Assembly: GCA_003220535.1 (NCBI GenBank)
Contig: QHSU01000095.1
Coordinates: 1-45,088, forward strand
Direction: 5' to 3'
From: Candidatus Rokuibacteriota bacterium
Lineage (GTDB): Bacteria > Methylomirabilota > Methylomirabilia > Rokubacteriales > CSP1-6
Length of the DNA: 45,088 bases
Position 1 is the stretch's first letter. The number at the start of each line of letters is the position of its first letter. This document shows, one piece after another, positions 1-9,266 of this stretch. A program made the translations under genes and the position numbers. The notes beneath the pieces are model-generated. The model had not been told where the DNA came from, did no database searches, and worked only from the letters and a program-made list of their open reading frames with translations.

Positions 1-1023
1 GGCGGCTTTCGGAAAGACCAGGACCATCCGCTCGAAGGCGACCTGGTCGTCGTCGACGAGACGTCGATGGTGGACGTGCTGCTCATGCATGCGCTCCTGA
101 AGGCCGTGCCGGACCGGGCGGGCGTGCTGTTGGTCGGCGATGTCGATCAGTTGCCGTCGGTGGGGCCCGGCCAGGTGCTGGCCGATCTCATTGCTTCAGA
201 AGTGGTGCCCGTGGTGCGCCTGACCGCGGTGTTTCGGCAGGCGGCCCAAAGCCGCATTGTCATCATGGCGCACCGCATCAACCAGGGCCAGCTGCCCGAC
301 CTGCGCCGGCCCGACGGCCAAAGCGACTTCTACTTTGTCGACGCCGAGGATCCCGAAGCGGCCGTGGCACGGCTGCTGGAGCTCGTGGGCCACCGCATCC
401 CCCGGCGGTTCGGGTTCCATGCGATCCGCGACATCCAGGTGCTCTGCCCGATGAACCGTGGCAGCCTCGGCGCGCGGTCGCTGAATCTCGCCTTGCAGGC
501 CGCGCTCAATCCCCCGGGCGAGCGGCGGATCGAGAAGTTCGGCTGGATCTTTGCGCCGGGCGACAAGGTCATGCAGGTGGAGAACGACTATGACAATGAG
601 GTCTACAACGGCGACAGTGGGTTCGTGGACGATGTCGATCCGGACGCGGGAGCTGTCTCGGTCTCCTTCGATGGCCGGCGGGTCGTCTACGGGCTGGGGG
701 ACCTCGACAGCCTCGTCCTCGCGTACGCGACGACGATTCATAAGTCCCAGGGCTCGGAATACCCCGCCGTCGTGATTCCGGTGACCACGCAGCACTACCC
801 CATGCTGCAGCGCAATCTCCTCTACACGGGCATCACCCGCGCCAAGCGGCTGGTCGTGCTCGTCGGCCAGAAGAAGGCCGTGGCCATCGCGGTGCACAAC
901 GTCTCTGGACGCCGACGATGGTCGAAGCTGAGGGAGTGGCTCGCCGGCTCCGCTTCGAGCCGCTCCACCGGGGGGCCTACCCTGCAGGTGATTGCCGGAC
1001 ATCGCGCGCCGCTGAGCCCGTAA
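1..1023 (+). CDS. recD2: RecD-like ATP-dependent DNA helicase, C-terminal part (5' end outside window)
   Basis: The reading frame is open at the left edge, so only about 340 C-terminal residues are present. It starts just before a Walker B block (VVVDETSMVD). Next come GDVDQLPSVGPGQ, the VFRQ motif (LTAVFRQ), a UvrD-like C-terminal fold (PMNRGSLG, FAPGDKVMQ, YNGDSGFV), and motifs V/VI (TIHKSQGSEYP, LYTGITRAK). This order matches the RecD/RecD2 superfamily 1B helicases, which unwind DNA 5' to 3'. No recB or recC is visible, so a stand-alone RecD2-type enzyme is more likely than an exonuclease V subunit; this is inference because the upstream side is missing. The stop is TAA, followed closely by a small ORF on the same strand. 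Confidence 0.9.
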   Translation, partial: GGFRKDQDHPLEGDLVVVDETSMVDVLLMHALLKAVPDRAGVLLVGDVDQLPSVGPGQVLADLIASEVVPVVRLTAVFRQAAQSRIVIMAHRINQGQLPDLRRPDGQSDFYFVDAEDPEAAVARLLELVGHRIPRRFGFHAIRDIQVLCPMNRGSLGARSLNLALQAALNPPGERRIEKFGWIFAPGDKVMQVENDYDNEVYNGDSGFVDDVDPDAGAVSVSFDGRRVVYGLGDLDSLVLAYATTIHKSQGSEYPAVVIPVTTQHYPMLQRNLLYTGITRAKRLVVLVGQKKAVAIAVHNVSGRRRWSKLREWLAGSASSRSTGGPTLQVIAGHRAPLSP

Positions 1024-1069
1024 TGGTCGAAAAGCTTTCTGAGTGGGGTGGTTCAAGGGAGGTCCTGCG

Positions 1070-1273
1070 ATGCCGCGGACTCGGATGAAGGACCGGAGGA
1101 ACGCCCGCGTCGATCGCGCGACCGTCCAACTCGGCGACTATGGACGGCTGGTCCGACCTGACGGGACTACCAAGTGGTGGGTGCGAGCCTCGAACGGCGC
1201 CTGGGCGGCACTCGGCCACGAGCGGGTGAGCGAGAACGACGACGGCACGATCACGCTGCTGTATCTGCAATGA
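1070..1273 (+). CDS. Small hypothetical protein (67 aa)
   Basis: A 67-residue ORF starting at the ATG preceded by AAGGGAGG with about 7 nt spacing. An upstream in-frame start at 1043 lacks a good ribosome binding site. The N-terminus is basic (MPRTRMKDRRNAR). The rest looks like a small beta-rich domain with Trp and Gly residues (KWWVRASNGAWAALG). I do not recognise the family and see no signal peptide or membrane segment. It lies 46 nt after the helicase gene and could be co-transcribed with it. Function unknown. Confidence 0.5.
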   Translation: MPRTRMKDRRNARVDRATVQLGDYGRLVRPDGTTKWWVRASNGAWAALGHERVSENDDGTITLLYLQ

Positions 1274-1305
1274 CCTCGACTGACCGACCGAGACTGGAGT
1301 ACGTG

Positions 1306-1518
1306 ATGACAGACAAGGACCCTGACGCATCGCAGGCGACCGAGACCGAACCGGTTACCGCGAAGAGGACGCCCAAGGGGCCCAAGCGCCCGCGACGGAA
1401 GAAGGGCCGGCGCTTCGCCCGAGTTCGTCGGAGTCCTGAGCAAAAATCCGATACGGCCGGATCGCGCGTCGGCGACCGGGCGGGTAATCCTCGAGCGTCG
1501 GCTCGTCCATATCCGTGA
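1306..1518 (+). CDS. Small Lys/Arg-rich ORF, possibly truncated
   Basis: The start ATG has a weak GGAG upstream; another ATG at 1270 overlaps the previous stop. The first 30-40 residues are Lys/Arg/Pro-rich (RTPKGPKRPRRKKGRR), like nucleic-acid-binding tails. From about 1410 onward the other frame takes over with kinase homology, so the C-terminal half of this ORF is probably out-of-frame noise. It may be the stump of a gene cut by the event that placed the kinase fragment here. Low confidence. Confidence 0.25.
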   Translation: MTDKDPDASQATETEPVTAKRTPKGPKRPRRKKGRRFARVRRSPEQKSDTAGSRVGDRAGNPRASARPYP

Positions 1519-3000
1519 TGTTCTGGAGGACGCTGAATACGGATGGGCCGAGGGTCAGCGCGGCGAAGAGGTACGAACGATCCTCGCGGTCCCGATGCTC
1601 CGCGAGGGCGCCGTCATCGGCGTGATCGTGATCCGCCGAAGCCAGGTCCTGCCTTTCACCGACAAGCAGATCGAGCTGGTGACGACCTTTGCCGATCAGG
1701 CGGTGATCGCCATCGAGAACGCACGGCTGCTCGGTGAACTCCGGTCACGGACAGGTGAGCTGACCCGGTCGGTTGACGAGCTGCGATCGCTCGGCGAGGT
1801 CGGCCAGGCGATCAGTTCCACGTTGGATCTCCAGACCGTGCTGACTACGATTGTGGCCCGGGCCACGCAGCTGTCGGGCACCGACGCCGGGGTGATCTAC
1901 GAGTACGACGAGCAGCGGAGGTCTTCCTACCACGTGCCACCGAGCATCTTGAGGCCGCGATCGTCGAGACGATGCTCTCCGCCCCGGTCCGAAAGGGCGA
2001 GGGAGTGACCGGACGATTGGCCGAGGTGCCGGAGCCTATCCAGGTGCCGGACATTCTGGAAGCGCCCGCTGAGAGCCGAGTGCGTGGCACGCTCGTGCGC
2101 GCCGGATACCGCGCCCTTCTGGCGGTTCCCCTCGTCCGCGAGGAGCACTTGCTCGGCGGCCTCACGGTGCTACGCAAGTCCACGGGTGCCTTTGCACCGG
2201 AGATCATCGAGCTCCTGCAAACTTTTGCCACCCAGTCCTCCCTGGCCATCCAGAACGCCCGCCTGTTCCTGGAGATCGAGGACAAGAGCCGGCAGCTCGA
2301 AGTCGCCAGTCAGCACAAGTCGGAGTTCCTCGCTAACATGTCCCACGAGCTGCGCACGCCACTCAACGCCATCATCGGCTTCTCTGAGGTGCTCTCGGAG
2401 CGCATGTTCGGCGAGTTGAACGAGAAGCAGGAGGAGTACCTGAAGGACATCTACGCCTCGGGCACGCATCTGCTATCCCTGATCAACGACATCCTCGACC
2501 TGTCCAAGATCGAGCCAGGGCGGATGGAGCTGGAACTCACGGACTTCGACCTCCCCGCGGCGATTGACAGCGCGGTGATGCTGGTGCGCGAGCGTGCGGG
2601 GCGTCGTAGCATCACGTTGCACACGGCCGTGGACGCGCGGCTCGGTCAGGTGCGGGCGGACGAGCGGAAGATCCGACAGGTCGTATTGAACCTGTTGTCG
2701 AACGCGATCAAGTTCACGCCTGAGGGGGGCCGGATCGAAGTCCGGGCGGTGCCACGGGATGGCTTCGTCGAGGTATCCGTCAGCGACACCGGCGTCGGCA
2801 TCGCCCCCGAGGATCAGGAGGCGGTGTTCGAGGAGTTCCGACAGGTGGGCACGGCGGCGAAGAAGGTGGAAGGCACGGGGCTAGGGCTCACCTTGCGTCG
2901 GAAGTTCGTCGAGTTGCACGGCGGAAGAATCTGGGTCACGAGCCAGGTGGGCGCGGGTTCGACGTTTACGTTCAGGCTCCCGGTGCGCTGTGGGGAATGA
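1412..3000 (+). pseudogene. GAF-domain sensor histidine kinase, 5'-truncated and frameshifted
   Basis: Homology begins abruptly inside a GAF domain at about 1412 (SPEFVGVL, then LAVPMLREGAVIGVI and FADQAVIAIENARL) with no start codon. It continues in that frame to about 1915, inside a second GAF domain, then jumps to the next frame (RATEHLEAAIVE), consistent with loss of one base around 1915-1925. The rest is well preserved: second GAF (LAVPLVREEHLLGG), HisKA with the phospho-acceptor His (MSHELRTPLNAIIGFSE), and HATPase_c with N box (NLLSNAIKFTPEGG), G1 box (DTGVGIAPED) and G2 box (GTGLGLTL). No receiver domain follows. The family is the multi-GAF kinases common in soil-type high-GC bacteria. 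A 342-residue ORF from 1972 still carries a full kinase core, so residual activity is conceivable. A sequencing error at the frameshift cannot be excluded, but the missing start argues for a real remnant. Confidence 0.8.
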
Positions 3001-3309
3001 GAACCAACGCTGAGTAGCCCTGCTACGTCACGGGCGGCGAAGGTGACCGAGGTGGGCTAGGTTGGGGTGCTTTCTCTCTCTGAGTAGTAGTGAGACTTGA
3101 TTGTGTGTGAGAGATAGCCTCTAACCGGGCCACCTCGCCCACCTTCTCAACTCCACCCGTTTATCAGGTCGCAGCCGGTCACCATCTGTATCCAAAAGGA
3201 GAGTCCCCGCCCGCTTTAGGTTGCTGCCAATGACGTGGTGGCTGGCCCGCTCCCGGCCCCGAGTGATCGCCGGTCTCTTGGTCGTCGTCACAGGTTCCGA
3301 GGCCCACAG
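3001..3309 (+). other. Non-coding stretch after the kinase remnant
   Basis: About 310 nt with no convincing ORF. It is visibly less GC-rich than the flanks, with a CT-rich run (TTTCTCTCTCTGAG) and a TG/AG-rich run near 3100. No terminator with a T tract, no tRNA and no strong promoter was recognised. It marks the left border of the AT-richer gene that follows. Confidence 0.4.
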
Positions 3310-4266
3310 ATGCCGATCCTGAACCGTGGCCTTTGGCATTGGTTGGAGGAGAGCGTCCGGGCGTTGGCAAAAGCAGACACTGGTGAACCCCCGACTCAAG
3401 TGCTGCGGATTGGAGTAATCACCTCGCCCTTAGGAGCCGAAGACACGCCTGCGCTGCGATTCCTGATCTTGCACCTCAATACTCTTCAACAGAGTTTTCA
3501 ATTCGAGTTGTTTCCCGGAATGCCGTCTAATCCGTTACTCAGGAAGTTGGCGTCTAGGATCCTAGTTGACCGAGACGACGCAAGGGCCCGTATGGCAGCC
3601 TTTGTCGAACAGATCAAGGCCGACATCAAGCGGCGAAACGAAGATTTCCAGAAACATTCACCCCAGCTCCCGTTAGAAGCTCCGCCTGAAAAATTCGTGA
3701 TTCTTTCGATGACGCGATTTCATGACAACTTCTATTCGGCTCGGGTGCCTGACGAGGCTCCTGTTTGTGCAATCATCGCCCTCGGTAATTGGAAGCGCAG
3801 CATGGCGCCGCCGACGATTGTGGAATTTTTCCTCGTGCTGCTCCTCAGACAAGCCGTCGCGCTTGCTTCTCCGTCATTGAGCGGATCAGTACACCTCGGC
3901 ACCAAAGGATGCCTCTTCGACCTCGGCGAAGATCTGAGTGATACCAGATACAAGGTCTTGGGCGGGTTTGTTTGTGACTACTGCGCAAAGGCCCTGAGTA
4001 GGGACGGGCATCCCGCTTTGCGTCAGGAGTTAACGACGATTCTTGCAAAGGCGTGGTTTGGCTCACCAGATAAGCCAAGCGTAGTTGCATCGATTGCATC
4101 AAACCTTGGCCACAATCTATTCATTACGAAAGGTCTGAAGCCAAACTTCTGGGAGAGTATTCGGTCCACGTTCCGTCAGGAAACGGTGAAACAACTTCTG
4201 ACAGTTCTCGGCACAGTGCTAGCGTCGGCCCTAATTTTCTATCTTGGTTTCAGGTCGGCACACTGA
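3310..4266 (+). CDS. Hypothetical tail-anchored protein with conserved-looking His/Cys cluster
   Basis: 318 residues from the ATG at 3310; an in-frame start at 3235 would add 25 low-complexity residues. The N-terminal part (residues 30-70) has alternating hydrophobic segments (RIGVITSPLG, FLILHLNTLQ) like an alpha/beta domain. A possible metal site sits in the middle: His195, then GCLFD with Cys201, then CDYC with Cys222 and Cys225. The C-terminus is a single hydrophobic helix (about 294-314) followed by only a few residues, the layout of a tail-anchored protein facing the cytoplasm. Base composition is markedly less GC-rich than neighbouring genes, and codons ending in A/T are frequent, suggesting recent transfer. 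I do not recognise the family. The Cys-x2-Cys after a GCLFD segment recalls putative metal-binding or peptidase-like domains, but that is only a hint. Confidence 0.65.
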   Translation: MPILNRGLWHWLEESVRALAKADTGEPPTQVLRIGVITSPLGAEDTPALRFLILHLNTLQQSFQFELFPGMPSNPLLRKLASRILVDRDDARARMAAFVEQIKADIKRRNEDFQKHSPQLPLEAPPEKFVILSMTRFHDNFYSARVPDEAPVCAIIALGNWKRSMAPPTIVEFFLVLLLRQAVALASPSLSGSVHLGTKGCLFDLGEDLSDTRYKVLGGFVCDYCAKALSRDGHPALRQELTTILAKAWFGSPDKPSVVASIASNLGHNLFITKGLKPNFWESIRSTFRQETVKQLLTVLGTVLASALIFYLGFRSAH

Positions 4267-4324
4267 CAACATCGCGAGAGCGGTCGCAGGGCCTGCCCCT
4301 ATCCCAAATAGGAAGGGGTGACCT

Positions 4325-4540
4325 TTGAGTGAGCCGCTGAGTGACTTGAGAGAGTTCGTCCACGACCATCGCCCCCACGGCACGATGACCGGTGACGCGA
4401 CCGTGCCCGCCTGGAACGGCTACCTGGTCACCGTGGCGTGCCCGTGTGGGGTGGTGTTTGGGCGGTGGGTGACGCCCCGGGAATGCAATGGTCGACCTGA
4501 TTTCGTGGTCCGGTCGAGAAGTCAGCGGAATCTGAGATGA
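4325..4540 (+). CDS. Small CPC-motif hypothetical protein (71 aa)
   Basis: Starts with TTG, preceded by AGGAAGGGGTG at 6-8 nt. The sequence has a short helix (LSDLREFVHDHRPHG), then WNGYLVTVACPCGVVFGRWVTP. The second half reads like a single beta hairpin with a CPC pair that could be half of a zinc site. No signal peptide. The protein looks intact but its role is unknown; it sits between unrelated accessory genes. Confidence 0.45.
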   Translation: MSEPLSDLREFVHDHRPHGTMTGDATVPAWNGYLVTVACPCGVVFGRWVTPRECNGRPDFVVRSRSQRNLR

Positions 4541-4700
4541 GCGCAGAGTAGGTTCAACAGTCCTACTCGCCTCCTTCGTCGTTGAGGTCCTGCTTTCCCA
4601 AACACTCGCGGGGGAGCGGCCGCGTGCTCGGCTGGCCATAGGACTTATAGACGCTCACGGCCCGAAGCACGCCACGCGCGCCGAGAGGGACTCGACGCGT

Positions 4701-5111
4701 GTGGGTGTGGGTAACCGCGCGGTTACTTGCTACGAGCGCACGATCTCGCGCAAGCGTTCTCCTATACTGCGGGCACCGCCCGTTTCCTATCTCTCGTACC
4801 TTGCGCGCCAAGGCCTTCTCACTCGGACGGCTCCAGGCTATGTGCTGACCGAGAGGGGGCAGACCCGCTTGGAGTTCTTCGCAGTGACCGGCTGCGACCA
4901 CGTCGAGTGCCCCCTGTGCGAGGGGAAGGCGGGATACGTCACATGTCCGCTTTGCGGTTTTCGCCTTTCAAGGAACGACGCGCGCCTACGACCTGAGCGC
5001 AATTTCGTGCTGGTACGACGACCCGCGGGTGTCCACTGTCCACGCTGCTTGAGCTTGATCCTCACTGAGGATCGGGCTCGACTGGTCGGCATCACCGCGG
5101 AGGCGAGATGA
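4701..5111 (+). CDS. Small protein with winged-helix-like segment and zinc ribbons
   Basis: GTG start; the first 25 residues may not be genuine. Residues about 27-60 resemble the end of a winged helix (YLARQGLLTR, GYVLTERGQTRLEFF). This is followed by paired Cys motifs ECPLC and TCPLC about 13 residues apart, and a later CPRC, so one or two zinc-binding sites are likely. It could be a degraded or divergent DNA-binding regulator. The N-terminal helix pair of a full winged helix is missing or unrecognisable. Family not identified. Confidence 0.4.
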   Translation: MGVGNRAVTCYERTISRKRSPILRAPPVSYLSYLARQGLLTRTAPGYVLTERGQTRLEFFAVTGCDHVECPLCEGKAGYVTCPLCGFRLSRNDARLRPERNFVLVRRPAGVHCPRCLSLILTEDRARLVGITAEAR

Positions 5112-5164
5112 AAGGATGGACCGTTTAACCGATAGGGGTGCTATTCCTCGCCATCTTGGTGGGC

Positions 5165-5606
5165 CTCGTCCTAAGGACGAAGAGTACCCGCAAGCCCACG
5201 ATGGGGACCGTGAAGAAATCGATGGAGACTAGGTCCCGGCGGTGTGCGCCGCTTCGAGAGCAGCCGGGAGACCGTACGCTCGGCCACCTCGATTCCCAGC
5301 TTCTGCAGTTCACCGTGGATTCGAGGCGCGCCCCAGAGAGGATTGACCTGAGCCATTCGTCCGACGAGAGCCCTGATCTGGCGGCTTACGCGCGGGCGTC
5401 CCGCCGCGGGGCGAGCGGAGAGTCTGGCCCAGTACTCGCGGAAGCGGCGGCGCTGCCACCGTAGGACGGTGTTGGGTGACACGATGACGAGAGCTTGCCT
5501 CCAGCTGGCCCCACACCCTGGACAACGCGACCCAGAACCGCCGATCGCTGCTGAGCAACTTTGGCCGGTTCAGGTGGCGAAGCAGGTGGAGCAGGAGAGT
5601 GACCAT
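5165..5606 (-). pseudogene. Decayed integrase-core (rve/DDE) transposase-like gene
   Basis: Read on the minus strand, three frames must be joined. The start region (MVTLLLHLLRHL, then DRRFWVALSRVW) is in one frame. From about 5505 a second frame continues (ALVIVSPNTVLRWQRRRF, NPLWGAPRIHGELQKLGI, VAERTVSRLL). After about 5245 a third frame resumes (RDLVSIDFFTVP, LRVLFVL) with roughly a dozen residues lost between. Homology then stops near 5165, so the catalytic core after the first Asp (SIDFF) is gone. This is the common soil-bacterial integrase-core family. At least two frameshifts plus a 3' truncation make it inactive. No inverted repeats or target duplication were recognised at its ends. 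Confidence 0.8.
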
Positions 5607-5831
5607 TGAGCCGAGATCTTCTTCGTATCAGCGCCGACAGATCAATCACTTGGCGCGACGGACGGAATTTTGGCGAAGGACAGGTCGTCCGCCGGGCCTG
5701 AGGCACCGCCCGCCCGAGCATCGTGATCACCTGCCAGTCGGCGCACGAAGTGTGGACGCCCGTGGACGCGAAGCTGGTCTCCCGTGCCGCCTGGCGCAGC
5801 GTTGTGCACGGCGAAATTAGCGAAATCATGA
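5607..5831. other. Unassigned segment between integrase remnant and sigma-54 activator
   Basis: About 225 nt. Short open frames exist on both strands (for example from 5723 on plus), but none shows a recognisable domain. By position it should encode the receiver or sensor domain of the following activator, and it does not. It is probably debris from the rearrangement that removed that domain. Confidence 0.35.
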
Positions 5832-6800
<969 letters not shown>

Positions 6801-6802
6801 CG

Positions 6803-6820
6803 CCTCCGCTCCGGCGGAGG
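6803..6820 (+). terminator. Hairpin after the sigma-54 activator
   Basis: A perfect 7-bp stem CCTCCGC/GCGGAGG with a TCCG loop directly after the stop codon. There is no T tract, so it may act as a weak terminator or a 3' stabilising structure. Confidence 0.4.
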
Positions 6821-6886
6821 ACTGCCTCACCTCTGTTCTGGATCCTGCACGGAAGAGCGGTCGACGTCACAACGCCCCGGCAGCAA

Positions 6887-6929
6887 GGGGTCGAGCCCGA
6901 GTCTCTACCTCTGAGCTATTGGGAGCGCC
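6887..6929 (-). other. tRNA-5'-half-like sequence (possible tRNA remnant)
   Basis: Read on minus, the segment begins GGCGCTCCCA and contains TAGCTCAGAGGTAGAG, which is the standard D-arm pattern of many bacterial tRNAs. It is followed by GGGCTCGACCCC, which resembles a T-arm. I cannot find an anticodon arm of normal size between them or a 3' acceptor strand matching GGCGCTC, so this is not an intact tRNA gene. It starts within 4 nt of the stop of the lipoprotein gene. Confidence 0.25.
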
Positions 6930-6932
6930 GAC

Positions 6933-7526
6933 TCACCACGAGAAGAGATTCGTGAAGAAGTGCTTCACCCGATCAGAGAAGGACGGGTCGGCGCTTCGCG
7001 TGGCCCGATCGCCAGTTGACCGGCTCTCCGGCGTCGTCGGGGCGTCGACGTCCAGCACGCCCGTCGAGGGGCCCGAAGGCCGGCCCTGGCTCGGCGCCGT
7101 TGCGATCGTCGTCTGAGAGGTGTCACTGCCGGTCTGGGTCGCCGAGGACAAGAGCGTCTCGGACGCGCTGATCGCCAGGTAGGTGTACCAGAGCCCCTCG
7201 TAGATGTGGACCTCGAGCGCGTTGCTGTCCTTCTCGTAGACCTGCCGCGTTCCGTCCCTGGCTGTGGTCGTCCGAGAAATCGGGCGCCAGCCGTTCGCTT
7301 CGAGCCGTGCCCGCATCGCGTCGCCGAGACTCTCGGGCTCGAGGCGTCCGCGATAGACGAGCTGAGCCGCCTTGACGCTCGGCGACTCGATCACGACCGA
7401 GCGCCCGGGCTGATACGAGAGCCCCGTCGGCAACTGGATGTCTTCGAACTGACGGCGGGGCGCCGTCGTCGTGCAGGCAGCGGTCAGGAGCAGGAGCCCG
7501 GCGGTCGCGCAGATTTGTGTTTTCAT
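6933..7526 (-). CDS. Predicted outer-envelope lipoprotein (197 aa)
   Basis: The N-terminus is a lipoprotein signal: short basic start, hydrophobic stretch and lipobox LTAAC, cleaved before Cys18 or nearby. Residues 25-115 form a compact domain (LPTGLSYQPG, VYRGRLEPESL, YEKDSNALEVHIYEG) that resembles small envelope lipoproteins of unknown function. After about residue 125 the chain is Ser/Thr/Pro-rich and probably disordered, ending in an amphipathic FSDRVKHFFTNLFSW. A -10-like hexamer lies 6 nt before the ATG and no Shine-Dalgarno is visible, so the transcript may be leaderless. No partner genes are evident. Confidence 0.7.
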   Translation of the reverse strand: MKTQICATAGLLLLTAACTTTAPRRQFEDIQLPTGLSYQPGRSVVIESPSVKAAQLVYRGRLEPESLGDAMRARLEANGWRPISRTTTARDGTRQVYEKDSNALEVHIYEGLWYTYLAISASETLLSSATQTGSDTSQTTIATAPSQGRPSGPSTGVLDVDAPTTPESRSTGDRATRSADPSFSDRVKHFFTNLFSW

Positions 7527-7532
7527 GCGCGC

Positions 7533-7562
7533 AGCCTAGCAAGGCTCCCCCACCGGAACCAA
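7533..7562 (-). promoter_or_regulatory. Possible promoter of the lipoprotein gene
   Basis: On minus: TTGGTT (7557-7562), 18 nt, TAGGCT (7533-7538). The predicted start of transcription falls on or next to the ATG at 7526, implying a leaderless mRNA. The -35 element is weak. Confidence 0.35.
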
Positions 7563-7589
7563 GAAATTAGCGCGGCTATAAAGGATGGA

Positions 7590-8594
7590 TCACCCCGGGC
7601 CGCCCTGCAGCAGGGCGTACATCACGCGCCAGAGCGCCAGGAAGTCCGCCACGGCCCGAAGGCCGCCGGCCCGGCCGGCCTCCACGTGCTCCACGACGCC
7701 GACGAGGACGAGCGTCGTGCGGTCCGGACGCGCGGCGGCCAGCCGCACGCTCTCCGTGAAGGGCACCGCGCGGTCCCCGCGACCGTGAACCAGGACGAGG
7801 CGCGCCCGGATGTCGCGCGCCACCCGGAGCGGCGACAGGTCATCGAGGTACCGTTGAAGGCCGGGCGGCGGGGCCGCGAGCAATCGCCGTGCGGCGTCGG
7901 GATCGACGGCCTCCAGGAGGGTGCGGGACGTCGGGTCCAGCCGATCGGCGTTGGCGCGAACGAACATTCGCACCAGCTCGGGATCGTGGTCGACCCGACC
8001 GCGGAGCCCCGCGTACTCATAGGCGCCCGTCAGCCAGAAGCGCACCACCTCGCTCGCGGACGCGTAGCCGCCGAGGCTCAGCACCACGCTCACACGCTCC
8101 CGGACGCGAGGGTCGGCCGCGGCGAGGAGCGCGGGCCCGGCACCGACACTGACGCCGACCACGGCGGTCGGCGTCGCGCGCGCGGCGAGCGCGGCGATCA
8201 CCGGCTCGACATCCTCCGACCCGAGGCGCCCGCGCGCCAGCCCGGGGATCGTCGGCACCACCACGTCGAACCCCGCCCGCGCCAGGAGCGCCGCCGCGTC
8301 CCGGACGCGCGGGTCGTCCTTGCCGTCAGGGGAGAAGCCGTGGACGAGCACCAGCGGAGTGCCGGCCTCCGGCCCCCGACGAGCGTAGAGATCGGCGGTG
8401 GCGCCCGGGAGGACAAACGGCCGACGGGTGGGCGGGGCGGTCAGCGTCGATAGCACGGCAGGTCGTCCACGGCCCAGGAACTCGAGGACGAACGCCCCGG
8501 CGAGCAGCGCGGACCCTCCGGCTCGCGCGGCCGGCACGACGAGGACGAGAGCGAGGACGAACGCGGTGAGCCGGGCTACTTCCGGTTGATGCAC
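7590..8594 (-). CDS. Alpha/beta-hydrolase, membrane-anchored or exported
   Basis: GTG start at 8594, overlapping the 3' end of the methyltransferase gene by 19 nt; longer in-frame extensions are only shadow of that gene. Two hydrophobic segments open the protein (about 8-25 and 26-41), then an alpha/beta-hydrolase fold. The oxyanion region is LVLVHGFSPDG, the nucleophile elbow is GVSVG (Ser149), a probable acid is in GRGDRAVPF, and the catalytic His is in VEHVEAG. Insertions between the nucleophile and the acid suggest a lid. Substrate unknown. Overlap with the phospholipid methyltransferase gene suggests co-expression and perhaps a lipid-related role, which is inference. Confidence 0.8.
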   Translation of the reverse strand: MHQPEVARLTAFVLALVLVVPAARAGGSALLAGAFVLEFLGRGRPAVLSTLTAPPTRRPFVLPGATADLYARRGPEAGTPLVLVHGFSPDGKDDPRVRDAAALLARAGFDVVVPTIPGLARGRLGSEDVEPVIAALAARATPTAVVGVSVGAGPALLAAADPRVRERVSVVLSLGGYASASEVVRFWLTGAYEYAGLRGRVDHDPELVRMFVRANADRLDPTSRTLLEAVDPDAARRLLAAPPPGLQRYLDDLSPLRVARDIRARLVLVHGRGDRAVPFTESVRLAAARPDRTTLVLVGVVEHVEAGRAGGLRAVADFLALWRVMYALLQGGPG

Positions 8595-9205
8595 TGCACG
8601 AGGCGCCACCCTTTGAACATGTTGACCTCGGTGATCGACTCGGGCACGAGCCCCACCTGCTCGAGAAGGGGCGCCAGCGGGAGGTTCGACTTCCAGCCCA
8701 GCCGCGTGCAGATCGGCGCCAGGACGTCTTCGACCCACCCGGTGATCCGCCGCTCGCTCCTGAAGTGGTTCAAGATCACGATGATCCCGTCGGGCTTCAC
8801 CACGCGACGCATCTCGCGCAGGACGGCGACCGGGTCGGGCACGGCCGAGATCGTGTAGGTCGCGACGGCTTTGTCGAACTCGTTGTCACCGAAGTCCATC
8901 GACGTCGCGTCCATGACCTTCAGCGCGACGTTGGGCATCGCCAGGTTGTGGACCCGCTCGACGGCCTTGTCGAGCATCTCCTGCATGAGGTCGATGCCGG
9001 TGAGCTGGCACGTCCACGGGTAGAGCGGAAGGTTCAAGCCCGTGCCGATGCCCACCTCGAGCACCGAATCGCTCCGCTGGATGGCGAGCTGCTTGACGGC
9101 GGCGGAGCGTCCGGGAGCGAAGATCCAGTCGAAGATGAAGTCGTAGACCGGGGCGTACAGCTCGTACGCGCGCTGGACCTGCCTCTTCTCTAACGCAACG
9201 TCCAC
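8576..9205 (-). CDS. pmtA: PmtA-like phosphatidylethanolamine N-methyltransferase (SAM-dependent)
   Basis: 209 residues, the usual length for PmtA. The SAM-binding motif I is LEVGIGTGLNLPLYP, with the acidic residue ending the next strand in GIDLMQEML. VMDATSMDF and DKAVATYTISAVPDP follow, then a C-terminal half that includes ILNHF and FKGWRLVQ. The N-terminal RAYELYAPVYDFIFDWIFAPGR pattern is typical of the Rhodobacter-type enzymes that convert phosphatidylethanolamine stepwise to phosphatidylcholine at the inner membrane. A related small-molecule methyltransferase cannot be ruled out. It is the first gene of a two-gene unit with the hydrolase, transcribed from a good promoter at 9267-9296. 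Confidence 0.8.
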   Translation of the reverse strand: MDVALEKRQVQRAYELYAPVYDFIFDWIFAPGRSAAVKQLAIQRSDSVLEVGIGTGLNLPLYPWTCQLTGIDLMQEMLDKAVERVHNLAMPNVALKVMDATSMDFGDNEFDKAVATYTISAVPDPVAVLREMRRVVKPDGIIVILNHFRSERRITGWVEDVLAPICTRLGWKSNLPLAPLLEQVGLVPESITEVNMFKGWRLVQCINRK

Positions 9206-9266
9206 TCAGCGCCCTCCGGCGATAGTGATTTGGGAGTGAGGCCGGTCACAGTCGAGAGCCGCGCGT

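Noticed and set aside
3048..3137. Inverted repeat CGAGGTGG/CCACCTCG in the 3.0-3.3 kb gap
   Set aside because: Only 8 bp with a 74-nt loop, expected by chance at this GC content.
4563..4901. A minus-strand ORF ending in LGKQDLNDEGGE
   Set aside because: There is no good start or ribosome site and no domain. It overlaps the zinc-ribbon ORF on the other strand, which is better supported by its Cys pairs.
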